DNA of 64,000 bases, taken from contig JAVLUZ010000547.1 of the NCBI GenBank assembly GCA_036768485.1, positions 124,001-188,000 on the forward strand, in the 5' to 3' direction. The position numbers and the translations under genes were made by a program. This document shows positions 11,149 through 20,872 of the stretch, piece after piece (within the stretch, counting starts at the first letter, position 1; every line of letters begins with the position of its first letter). The notes under the pieces were generated by a model, which was given only the letters and a program-made list of their open reading frames with translations, was not told where the DNA came from and did no database searches. Origin of the DNA: Mermis nigrescens (Eukaryota > Nematoda > Enoplea > Mermithida > Mermithidae).

Positions 11149-12560
11149 GCAATTTATCTATTAATTTTACTTTGCATCTCAATTTTCGCGCTTGAGCGTT
11201 TGATAATTAATTACACATTTCAGCAATGCCTTGGAAAAATTGTTTTTAGCATTCTTAAGCATCAATATCGGTTAGCAGCTTATAATTAATTAACGAGTCG
11301 TGTCGCTTATTGAAAGACGAGCTTTTTCCTCAACAACAATAAGCATTTCTTACATGTAAAAAAACGTAATTTATCTTTCGGATATGCAAAAACGGATCAA
11401 GAATCACTGTGCATTGTTGTCGATATCCGATTAATCAAGGATGGCTTTCGTCACTTCCTAAAAAATAGAATTTTGCATGCTCCTTAAAAAACAGCAGCTT
11501 TGACGCAAAATACGGACATTGTGACAAAAGTTGGTTAGTATTTAATTGTTAAATTAAAAATTCGGTCTTATCAGTCAAAAGCAAAGACGAGACTTAGTCG
11601 TAAATGTAAGTAATCAGTAATTCAGTGATGCTCTCTTTTCCCATATTTTTGCACTTTTAATCTGTTGCTACTAAACGATTTTCAGTTGCGGTGAATTAAG
11701 TGTTTTCTGTAATTATATAAATTTATACCTACCCAATGACCATTTATCGTCAGCATAAATGTAATGGGTCGAAATTTTGGGTGGGAGTCCTCGGCTATTC
11801 TCATGGGGGAGAGGGGTGAATGACGTCTAATTTTTGGCCAAAAACGCCGAAAACGAGTGAAAATAATCAAAAAACGTAACTTTTTTTCCAAAATCGGGGG
11901 GGGGGTCAGAATTTTCTGACTTTTGGGGGATGGGGCTGGATCCCTAAACCAGTCTTGTTGCGTATATGATTGTCAGTCGAATAATGGTGAGAATTAATCG
12001 AATTCAATCCCTAAATTTTGTGATTAAAACATTGTGCAGTGTATTTGACGGATAAATTATCGTAATTTTGTGGAAAACAACCTATTGCTTGTCTCAAAAT
12101 TGTTCGGAAAAAGAAGCAGGTATGTAGGTAACTTACCCTATACATTCATATGTAATGTACATATATGGGATGACAGGCATGACACAAAGTTAGGCTTGAA
12201 AAAAGGTTAGCCCTAAAATGCTGATTGTGAAATTAATTGAGCTCATCAGAATTCTTTACAGCCCAAGCCGGAAAATAAATATACACGCTCCTTGGAACTT
12301 CAGGTTATGTAGAAATTAGAAAAATAAGTGAGTTAAACGATAAAGAAGTTCTTGCTTTTTCTATTTTTGATCTTTTAGTTTTTAAATCCACATGGCAATT
12401 GAAGGAAGATCTATGGTTGCAATCATAGATGTGCAACTTTTTTGAAGATATTCGACCTGTTCAGCCAATTTTTCTATCTGATTTTCAATATTCGAATGCG
12501 GAGAAACATTAAAAACAGCTTCATTCTTTGTATGCATGAAAATGTGAATGAGTCAACTTA
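11149..12560. other. intergenic, no gene recognised
   Basis: AT-rich. A G/C-run segment near 11760-11950 resembles the C-rich MITE interiors elsewhere. Nothing else stands out. Confidence 0.45.
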
Positions 12561-12930
12561 TCTCTATATATCTGCGATTCAACATATGTTGCAGCCCTGC
12601 GTGCTTCGTTTAAATTCGCAAATTCACGAAACTTAATAGCTTGGCGAGCATCGCTTAGCATGCCACGTAAAAATAAAGACTTAATAGTGTCTTTTGCTTT
12701 CTGATCTAAATCAGGATAAGAAAAACGTGCTAAACGTCTTAGTTCTTATAAAACTGATACCGATTCTTAACGTTTTTCTACGTTCCATAAGAAAAGACTG
12801 CTGCTGCAAATCACTATCACGATCATCGGGAAAATGATTTAAGCAAAGCTTTATATGCGTCATATGTATTAGGCGGACTTTGAAGATATTTTAGATCCTC
12901 AAAAGTGGCAAGAGCTAGCCGCTTAAAAAT
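12561..12930 (-). pseudogene. decayed retroelement gag fragment
   Basis: On the minus strand, about 12561-12712 is open and reads AKDTIKSLFLRGMLSDARQA, then NLNEARRAATYVESQIY. This is the pattern of an LTR-retrotransposon capsid C-terminus (FLRGL followed by a NLNEA/TLEEA helix). Further upstream on that strand the frame is broken, but peptide fragments consistent with gag (DLQQQSFLMER near 12800) remain in other frames. It is not closely related to the gag at 16056. No LTRs were found around it. Confidence 0.6.
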
Positions 12931-14409
12931 AATTCAAGACACGCTAATTTCCGATGCGAATCATTATCTCAAACCTTGCAACGATAAATACTGTTCATTT
13001 TTATGCAACCATTCTGTACATTTTCTCATACCCCTCCGGAAAAAGATCGAAGAAAGCGGATCGCTAAAGCAACATGGCTCCTCAAATTTAAATCTCTAAA
13101 TCATGTAGGAGAAAATTATTTGCCTGAAGGTCTCTTAGCCTCCTATTAGCGCGCTAAAAATCTCTCTTATTATGCGTTTCCAGTTGCTTTACGATCACTA
13201 GTCTGAGGCATATTTGTATGCGAATACTTTAAATTTCTGCTCAATTTTAAGCGCCATGTGATCAATTTGATCAGAATATGATTTCTAACTTTTCGAAATT
13301 TTCTTGCGTCGAATTCTACCAATTTTATCAGTATGTACATACACTAGCAAAGAAAAATGCCTCGATGGAACAAAAAAGACTAACATACTTGGGATTGTGG
13401 ATTGATTAAAGGATGTAAAAGGAGAGGAGTACTAATGATGAAAAAGGAAATAGTGTAGGTAGCACTCTAGAATAAAATACGAATTAAGCTGGACCTTGGA
13501 ACAACGCAACAAACGAAATCAGTAGTTACAGCTAAATAATTTCCTCAGTATTTTTGACTATTTTTTTGGGAGATTTTCGATTTGAAAATTAATGTAATAA
13601 TCATTACGAAAACACAATTTTCTCTTAAACGACGAAACTATACAAGTCTAACAAATGACGACTGAGCCGAGTCGCCAAGGCTAAGGCCCCACAGTTGAAC
13701 ACAAAACGAAAAGAAGCAAAACGGTCGCGCTGCAGCCAGAGGCGCAGCCAGGATTCTCGTTCGGGGGGGGCATAAACAAAAATTTTTTAAGACTACTTTT
13801 GCATTGAATGCCAGCAACGTCATGTATTGTAAAACTGAGTTTTCGACCTGCCTAGCTAATTTATGGGTTTCTGACGATCAAAAATACAAAAAGTGTTACG
13901 CGGCGCGAAGTGCCAAAAATTTTTGGAATTTCTACTATTTTCATGTAGAATTTACGGCCTTTCTATTGACAAACAGTTCGGAAATCATAAGTGGCGCAAA
14001 GTGCCAAGAAATTTAGTCATTTTTTACCGCCCTTATCATTTTGTTGCTCTGAGAGTAATGATAGTCTGACAGAGCAGAACATTATCCAATTTGTACAAAA
14101 TAATTTTCACAGTTCAAGCTTCTAACAAGAAAACTGCGAATTACTAACTTTGTCTGAAGACATTTTGAGTGATTCAGGCTTTTAAACGCAATGAGCTTTA
14201 CAAAAAGAAAGAACAGTAACTGGCGGCGCTATGCACCGGAAAATTTTGACGTTTTTGCACTTTAAACTCAATTTATACTGCTTAAATCATACAAAACAGA
14301 CAAATTAATGCCGGCGCGAAACGCCGGGATAACCCTCGACAGAAAAGTTGAGTGGAAGCGAGCGGCCGCCAATTCCTTCATTTTTAATGCACTAAACCGT
14401 CCATATAGA
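12931..14409. other. intergenic repeats before the LTR element
   Basis: 13346-13480 matches the ends of the transposon at 54454-55991 (tagcaaagaaaaatg, gatggaacaaaa, taaaaggagaggag). 13740-14340 carries GGCGCGAAGTGCC-type palindromes (13902, 13992, 14311) and a G-run, as in other MITE debris here. No gene seen. Confidence 0.5.
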
Positions 14410-14413
14410 CATA
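14410..14413 (+). repeat. target-site duplication CATA (left)
   Basis: CATA directly before the 5' LTR matches CATA directly after the 3' LTR (28773-28776). Four bases is within the usual range for Ty3/gypsy integration and shows that both ends belong to one insertion. Confidence 0.8.
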
Positions 14414-15471
14414 TGTAACTGCGAGAGTTACACGTATAGGCGAACTTGCCTTAGCAGTTCGCGGTAGCCATCACATAGCCAATACTAGTAGCTATCTACG
14501 ATAGTGTACTGTGGGCTATGCCTTCGGTCTTCCCATTTTTCCCCAATTTTCAATAATAAAAAACAATAAGATACTTGTCCGGTAGCATAGAGTTAAGTGT
14601 ATGATAATAGTAATTGTTTCATGCATACCGCTTGTGTAATCGATAACATTCGATCTGAGATAAAAGCTTATCAGTATTACGTTAAATTGATCTTTGTTTA
14701 ATTTACTGTAATGGTCCTTGAGGCCAGTGTACTTAGAGTGGCTTTGAGTTGTGTTGTTGGCAATCTCGTTGGCCATTGTACATGTGTTTAATCCGTACGT
14801 TCTCGTTTTTCTTTTTGCCGTATTTTGTTGTCCGGCTATAGGCCGTGGATTCTTCGTTGGAAATAAAATAGAGAAAAACCTACCCAGGGGTTTTTGGTTA
14901 TACCGAGGGTTAGGTCGGTTATTGCCCACGTCGAGGATTACAACTCATCAGAGTGGAAGGATAGGTAATTTCCGTATGATTGCTATTTTTATTTGGAAAT
15001 CTTAATTTATTTCTCAAACCTAAAATTGATCAAAAATATTATCTAATCTTTAGAGATGATTGATCAGGTTAGAGCTCGATGTTGTTGTTTTCATAGTCTA
15101 TTGTGCTACACGTATTAGGAACCAAAAACATTTCGAATCTGGCACTGATTAGAAAATAAGTTAAATATTCAACTTGAGCTTGAGATAGGTCAACTGACCT
15201 CCGCGGCAAATTCCGAGATTAGGTAGGTAGCCTTAGGTCTTAGGGCGTAGCTGCTGAGATCACCCGACAAGAAGCAGCCAGCAATATTAGGGCTGAGGGG
15301 ATCGAAGCCGTAAGGTCTGTAAGAGCCCAAAGATCGAAAGCTATCCAGGGCTGCGCGATCGGGGCCAGCGCTAAGCGTAGACTTAAGTACCTACGTACCT
15401 AAGTAACTCTCGAAGGCAAATACACGTGTTCTATGTCGTCTTTGTACACATAGGACACCCCTGTATTTACA
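14414..15471 (+). repeat. 5' long terminal repeat
   Basis: It begins TGTAACTGCGAGAG and ends GTATTTACA, the TG...CA boundaries of an LTR. AATAAA at 14862-14867 is a possible poly(A) signal. A minus-strand open stretch (14516-14929), also partly kept in the 3' LTR, has no recognisable protein character and is taken as chance. Confidence 0.95.
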
Positions 15472-16055
15472 CTGGATGTTCCCTCTTTTAGGCTGCTAGC
15501 TACAGCCGAACTGATCAATCATCGTAAAATTATTTTTCGATCCAAAAATCATTATTTTGGCCATCTAAATATGTGTAACGTTTCGTTCACCTTTGTTGTT
15601 GTATCAACCGCGATCGTGGCAGTGCGCAATTTAAGTAAGCGTCCGTGGTAAAGATTTTGTGTATCGTGGTAAAGTCATCGTTATTTTTCTATTTCCGTTG
15701 AATCTTTATCGACGAAGGCAGCTCTCACGCTTGCATTTTTCTATAAACGTCGACCCGCAGGCGACGATTTATCATTTTTCTCTCCTGACGAAGAAATTCC
15801 GTCAGTGAAGTCTTTACCTACCTGTTTTTCTTACCACGTACATTTTCTTGCGCTTTAGGCTTAGTCCTACCTGTCTTCGATCATTTTACGTCAGGTATAT
15901 CTTACTTCACGTAAGCAAATACTATTCACGTGAAAAAACCTGTTTTTCGGATCGACAAAGGCCTAATTCGAAACATTTATTTTGGGCAAAATTTCGACGT
16001 ACTGAAATTTATTTTTACCCAAGGCCATATTTTTCGACATTTTTGATACCTAAAA
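15472..16055 (+). other. retrotransposon leader with primer-binding site
   Basis: One base after the LTR comes TGGATGTTCCC (15473-15483), placed and starting (TGG, complement of tRNA CCA) as a primer-binding site. I could not assign the tRNA. The remaining leader up to the gag ATG is noncoding and may contain packaging signals. Confidence 0.65.
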
Positions 16056-18668
16056 ATGGCAGGAAAAAAGGTTTTGCGGACACCGCCCGCTAAATTGAAA
16101 AAACCTTCTACGCCACCTACGTCATCTCGCCAATTACCCACCGCGCCTGTTGACTCTAATAGCGCGAGTAATTCTGCTAGTAATGACACAAATACGAAAG
16201 ACGTATCCAGTAAGGCGAATAATGATAAATTACCCGCGTCACTAAATGCCGCGAGCAATACACAGTCGGAAGATGAACTGTTATTGACTACCGTGCGATC
16301 ACGCATTAATCAAACTTCGATAACTAGTTCGGACCCTAATATCGATAATTCATCGAATCATACAATGATTGATAATACGACTACTCTTAATACGGCAAAT
16401 AATCCTGAAACCAGTTCGGAGCGCGAAAATCCCAATTCTGATGTAGAAAGTAATCATAGTCATTGCATAAATGCCAACAAAGAGCGTGCTAATGCTAATG
16501 TGACTAATGATCTTATTTTAAAAGCGCTACAAGCTATTCATTTGCAATTTTCGGACCTTTCTACGTGCGTTAATCAAGATAAAAAGGAAAATGCGGATGA
16601 AATGCGTAAACTGCGTCTGGAGCTAAGCACTATGCTTAAACCCCAACCAGTTTTGAATCGCATAGAGAATAATTCATCTGAGCGTGTTAACCACTCAATC
16701 GATAGCGCAAATTTTTCTGAATTTAATGCGCAAAGTGCGAATCGTGCGCAAAGTACGCATCGTGCATCTTCACTGTTGTCCACTGGCAACAGCGCGTCAA
16801 ATTCACGCTCACCTTCGGAAACTGTTCCTGAAAATATCGTTCAAAATTGTACAAATCGCGCGCCTGAGATATCTAATTTGTCACAGAATCCTTTAAATAC
16901 GGGTTTGCAACCAGTGCAAAACTCGGGTTTTTCGGATAACATACCTATGATTTCGCAGCCGTCGGTACCGATTTCGCAGACGTCGCGATCTCGGCCTTCG
17001 CTGTCCTTAAATCGTAATGCGCCTTCCTTTGTACCTAATTCTTTGAATGTGAACTCGCAGCAGCAGTTAAATCCACCACCGCTGCAATACTTTCCACCAC
17101 AAGGAGAAATTCTTCCAAATAATTTCGTACCTAATCCCATAAATGTGGAAATACCACCTAATAATCCTATTTTGCATTCTTCCAATATCGAAATGCAACC
17201 TGTTGAGATAAATCTATCTGGCATTAATAACGAATCTGCAAATTTACAAAATGAATCTGCGCCCCTACCTGAATCATCTAGTAGGAGAAAACATGTCAAA
17301 TTTTCTGATGAAAGTTCATCTAATAGTTATGATCGCCCGCGCAGCCGTCGCTCACGTCGCAAAAGTAGATCGCGTAGACGTCGTCATCGCTATACTTCAG
17401 ATTCTTCATCTGAAAGCTCGCATGGTGGATCGCGTCTCGCTGATTCCTTGAATCGCGGACCATTTATGACACAAATGCAAATTGCAATTGCTAACAAAAA
17501 ATTTTTTGATGGAGATAAAACGGATATAAAAGCATATTTTGCAGAATTTGAGTCACTTGCCGATACCTATGATATCGACAAAGCTGATCGTTTAAAATTC
17601 GCAACTGGATTTCTTGATCCCTATGCTATGCGTTTATACCGTTCGTTACCTGCTGATATACAACAATCCTATTCGAAAATGAAACACGCGCTAATAACCG
17701 AATTTTGTCCAATGGACACCGGTGCGCTCTTTAATCGTTTTCTGAATCATAAACAGCAGCCTAACGAATCGGTTAAAGCTTATTATCTCTCGCTTCGCGA
17801 AGAGTTAATTAAATCTGATCCTTATCTTGAAGTTGATTCGCATCATTTTAATAATTTAATGCGACATCAATTAAAAGAAGGTTTATTACCACACATTTCG
17901 AAAGAGGCATATCATAAAAAACCTAGAGCATCATTAGCTGAATTTTTGGACAATGCGCTAAGCGCTGAATTTGCTAATAAAGAATTTGAGGATAAAAAGG
18001 CAGTAACACCTTATGTATCGGTAACAGCTGCTCCCGTTGGCAGTGCAGTACCTAAAGATACTCCTCGCGCACCTAACCAAAATGATTCAAATCGTTCGCG
18101 TCATAGAACGTTTCATCGCTCGTCGCGTGCTGAAAAACCAGAAAGTTCCTCTCGTAAATATTGCACCTTTTGCAAACGCATAGGTCACATTTATGAGGAA
18201 TGTTTCACGCGTCAGAGGCAAGAAACGTCTAATAATACTAATCATAATACCCAACCTGATCGCAGTAATAATTCTATGGCTCGCAATCGCAGCCAGTTGC
18301 GTTCTTTTTGCGCCAAAATCGTTCGCCATCGCGTTCGAATTCGCAAAATAGACATCGATCTCAATCACGATATCGTAACTCTAGTCAACATCGTTCATCT
18401 AACTATGCGAATATTGATAACTGCCTTGAATCGAGGCAATCACGATCGAATTTTAGGCAAAATCGTAATGATTATTACCAAAATTCGCGTGCTAATTATC
18501 AAAATTCGCGTTACGATAATCATTATAATAATCAACCGCGACAAAATACACCTTTTGTGCAATTCCCAAATGAACAGCGTGGTATATACTATAACTCAAA
18601 CTACCGCAACGACAACAATTTTAATCGTCCATATGTCACATATACTGCGGATAACCAACCCACCATGA
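16056..18668 (+). CDS. gag: Gag (capsid and nucleocapsid) of the Ty3/gypsy element
   Basis: 870 codons from ATG 16056. Residues 1-440 are Ser/Asn/Thr/Pro-rich and likely disordered, with an Arg/Ser stretch near 425-450. The capsid-type domain follows (about 470-640): FFDGDKTDIKAYFAEFESLA, then HALITEFCPM and NEFVKAYY-like helices typical of retrotransposon Gag. A CCHC zinc knuckle, CTFCKRIGHIYEEC, is at residues 703-716. The real Gag frame probably leaves this frame near 18300: beyond it this frame turns into an Ile-rich, low-quality sequence while the -1 frame continues an Arg/Ser-rich nucleocapsid tail into Pol. Gag assembles the virus-like particle and binds RNA. Confidence 0.9.
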   Translation: MAGKKVLRTPPAKLKKPSTPPTSSRQLPTAPVDSNSASNSASNDTNTKDVSSKANNDKLPASLNAASNTQSEDELLLTTVRSRINQTSITSSDPNIDNSSNHTMIDNTTTLNTANNPETSSERENPNSDVESNHSHCINANKERANANVTNDLILKALQAIHLQFSDLSTCVNQDKKENADEMRKLRLELSTMLKPQPVLNRIENNSSERVNHSIDSANFSEFNAQSANRAQSTHRASSLLSTGNSASNSRSPSETVPENIVQNCTNRAPEISNLSQNPLNTGLQPVQNSGFSDNIPMISQPSVPISQTSRSRPSLSLNRNAPSFVPNSLNVNSQQQLNPPPLQYFPPQGEILPNNFVPNPINVEIPPNNPILHSSNIEMQPVEINLSGINNESANLQNESAPLPESSSRRKHVKFSDESSSNSYDRPRSRRSRRKSRSRRRRHRYTSDSSSESSHGGSRLADSLNRGPFMTQMQIAIANKKFFDGDKTDIKAYFAEFESLADTYDIDKADRLKFATGFLDPYAMRLYRSLPADIQQSYSKMKHALITEFCPMDTGALFNRFLNHKQQPNESVKAYYLSLREELIKSDPYLEVDSHHFNNLMRHQLKEGLLPHISKEAYHKKPRASLAEFLDNALSAEFANKEFEDKKAVTPYVSVTAAPVGSAVPKDTPRAPNQNDSNRSRHRTFHRSSRAEKPESSSRKYCTFCKRIGHIYEECFTRQRQETSNNTNHNTQPDRSNNSMARNRSQLRSFCAKIVRHRVRIRKIDIDLNHDIVTLVNIVHLTMRILITALNRGNHDRILGKIVMIITKIRVLIIKIRVTIIIIIINRDKIHLLCNSQMNSVVYTITQTTATTTILIVHMSHILRITNPP

Positions 18669-20872
18669 ATGTGCCCCCACCGCAGCCAACCCTTACATCT
18701 CCTCATGATGTAAACACGGTTACTGCGAAAGGGCCAGAATCTAGCGCACGTCCTAATCTATTTGCGTCGCAAGAATTTCTCAAAGAGTACGAACGTTTAC
18801 AACGTCGTCTCGCAACTTATGAAAAAATCAATTTACCTGCATCTAAGACTTTAGATCCTAATATTCCTATTGTAAGCCATGCTGGGACAAATTTACCCAC
18901 CATTCTCGTTAAAGTTCATGGCATTGACGTACCTGCTCTTATAGATACGGGTTCACAGGTCACCATGATGACCACGTCAGCATTCTTACGTCTTGGTTTT
19001 AATTTACCACCTAAACAAGTCTCACAAGTCGTACATGGTGTAGGCGAAATCACCGCAGTAGTTCGATATAAAGTAAACATGACTTTAACTATCGCGGAAC
19101 AATCTATTTCTACCTCAGTATCTATAATTGATCACTTGCCGGAAGACATGCTCTTAGGATATGATTTTTGCGAATCCGCACTCATGTGGGTTAATCCTAT
19201 TGAGCGCTGTGCTTTTATAAACGGCATAAAGATTAATTTGCTATCATCTCACGAAAAATTGCAATTTCGTACAAAACCCAACACAACTACCTCTGGTGTT
19301 GTGTGTGTGCATGTTTCGTTACCTGAGCCTGTTATAATACAACCTAGGCATGAAGTAATTACACCTGGCTATATAAGTCATGGTTCTTGCAATTTTGATT
19401 TCGCATTATTCGAACCAAATCCCGATTTTATGGAAAAAACCTCACTTTTTGTTGCTCCGTCTATAGTCGATGCTTCACAACCCTTAATACCTATTCGCGT
19501 CTGTAATATCTCTAAAGCGCCAATTCGCATTGACTCTGGTGAAATAATAGGTTCTTTAACCTCTGATGCCAAAGTTGTGTCGCATGTTTCATCTTTTGAT
19601 GATAGGACACCAGAACTTTTTGCATCAATAAATAAAGCTTTAAACGGCTCCGCCGTTGATTCTAGACAACAGCAACAAATTCGTGAACTTTGTTTAAAAT
19701 ACGACTCAATTTTTGCATTAAAAAACGAACCTCTCGGACGTACCCCCTTGATGAAACATCATATTGACACAGGGGATAATCCGCCCGTTGTTGGAAAAAC
19801 CTATCGTGTTGAACATTCTAGAAGAGAATCTATGCAGAAAATTATAAATGAAATGCTTGCAGATAAAATTATTCGACCTACAACCAGCCCATGGGCAAGT
19901 CCACTATTTCTCATAGGAGAAAAGGACGGTTCCCTTAGGCCGGTCGTCGATTATCGACGGTTAAATGACGTTACTAAAACGCAAGTTTATCCTCTTCCAC
20001 AATTAGACGATTATTTCGATACTTTAGGCAATGCTGCATATTTTAGCACACTAGATTTAAAATCTGGATACTGGCAAATTCCACTCGATAATAAATCTCG
20101 CGAAAAAACGGCATTCATATGTCCTGTTGGTCATTACGAATTTGAAGTTTTACCTTTTGGTTTAAAAAATGCGCCCGCAGATTTCCAAAGGCTAATGGAG
20201 CTTGTGCTCGCAGGTCTAAATTGGAAATCTTGTCTCGTTTACATTGATGACATAATTATTTTTTCGCGCATTTTCAAAGACCATTTAAAAGATCTTGAAA
20301 ATGTCTTTATTGCTCTTAAAAAAGCAAACTTACGTGTAAAGCCTGATAAATGCCATCTTGCGCATGCAGAGGTAAAATTTCTTGGCCACAGCATAAGTGC
20401 AATGGGCATCGCTCCTGATATGTCCAAAGTCGCAGATTTAATCTCGTTTCCCGTACCGAAAACCGTTAAATCTTTGCAAAAATTCCTTGGCTCAGTACAA
20501 TGGTTTAAAAAATTTGTTAAAGATCTCGCTATAATCGCTAAATCGTTATTCCATCTTCTTCGTAAAGATGTCGAATTTTGCTGGAAGGCCGAACACCAAA
20601 CCGCCTTTGAGCTTCTGAAAAAAGCATTTACATCTCTACCTATTTTGCAATTACCAAAATTTGACGATGAGCACCAATTTATTTTAACAACTGACGCAAG
20701 TAATTATGCGTTAGGTGCTATTTTGACGCAAAAACATTTACCATCCAAAAATCGCTTTATTCTTAGCTACGCTAGTCGCGTGCTAAATTCTGCCGAATGT
20801 AACTACGCTACTTTGGAAAAAGAAGCGCTAGCGGTAGTGTGGGCCATCAAGCATTATCAACATTATCTTTAA
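18308..20872 (+). CDS. pol: Pol, first part: protease, reverse transcriptase, RNase H start
   Basis: 854 codons in the -1 frame relative to gag, so expressed as Gag-Pol by frameshifting or broken by an indel at the T-run near 18303-18307. Residues 1-120 continue the Arg/Ser-rich nucleocapsid tail. The aspartic protease has ALIDTGSQVTMM (active Asp about 213). The reverse transcriptase has TLDLKSGYWQI (about 583) and VYIDDIIIFS (about 645), so both catalytic segments are present. RNase H begins LTTDASNYALGAIL (about 796) and is cut by TAA at 20870-20872 inside the domain. Confidence 0.95.
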   Translation: MRQNRSPSRSNSQNRHRSQSRYRNSSQHRSSNYANIDNCLESRQSRSNFRQNRNDYYQNSRANYQNSRYDNHYNNQPRQNTPFVQFPNEQRGIYYNSNYRNDNNFNRPYVTYTADNQPTMNVPPPQPTLTSPHDVNTVTAKGPESSARPNLFASQEFLKEYERLQRRLATYEKINLPASKTLDPNIPIVSHAGTNLPTILVKVHGIDVPALIDTGSQVTMMTTSAFLRLGFNLPPKQVSQVVHGVGEITAVVRYKVNMTLTIAEQSISTSVSIIDHLPEDMLLGYDFCESALMWVNPIERCAFINGIKINLLSSHEKLQFRTKPNTTTSGVVCVHVSLPEPVIIQPRHEVITPGYISHGSCNFDFALFEPNPDFMEKTSLFVAPSIVDASQPLIPIRVCNISKAPIRIDSGEIIGSLTSDAKVVSHVSSFDDRTPELFASINKALNGSAVDSRQQQQIRELCLKYDSIFALKNEPLGRTPLMKHHIDTGDNPPVVGKTYRVEHSRRESMQKIINEMLADKIIRPTTSPWASPLFLIGEKDGSLRPVVDYRRLNDVTKTQVYPLPQLDDYFDTLGNAAYFSTLDLKSGYWQIPLDNKSREKTAFICPVGHYEFEVLPFGLKNAPADFQRLMELVLAGLNWKSCLVYIDDIIIFSRIFKDHLKDLENVFIALKKANLRVKPDKCHLAHAEVKFLGHSISAMGIAPDMSKVADLISFPVPKTVKSLQKFLGSVQWFKKFVKDLAIIAKSLFHLLRKDVEFCWKAEHQTAFELLKKAFTSLPILQLPKFDDEHQFILTTDASNYALGAILTQKHLPSKNRFILSYASRVLNSAECNYATLEKEALAVVWAIKHYQHYL

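Noticed and set aside
14516..14929. 137-codon minus-strand open frame in the 5' LTR, partly kept in the 3' LTR
   Set aside because: Both copies descend from one sequence, so conservation is automatic. The peptide has no family character and the 3' copy is shorter.
16841..17299. 152-codon minus-strand frame opposite gag
   Set aside because: Cys/Gly/Phe-rich mirror of a low-complexity Ser/Asn/Pro coding strand; gag on the + strand is well supported.
18308..18668. Gag C-terminus as read in the gag frame to 18668
   Set aside because: Beyond about 18300 this frame is Ile/Thr-rich and unlike nucleocapsid, while the -1 frame keeps the Arg/Ser-rich composition and leads into protease.
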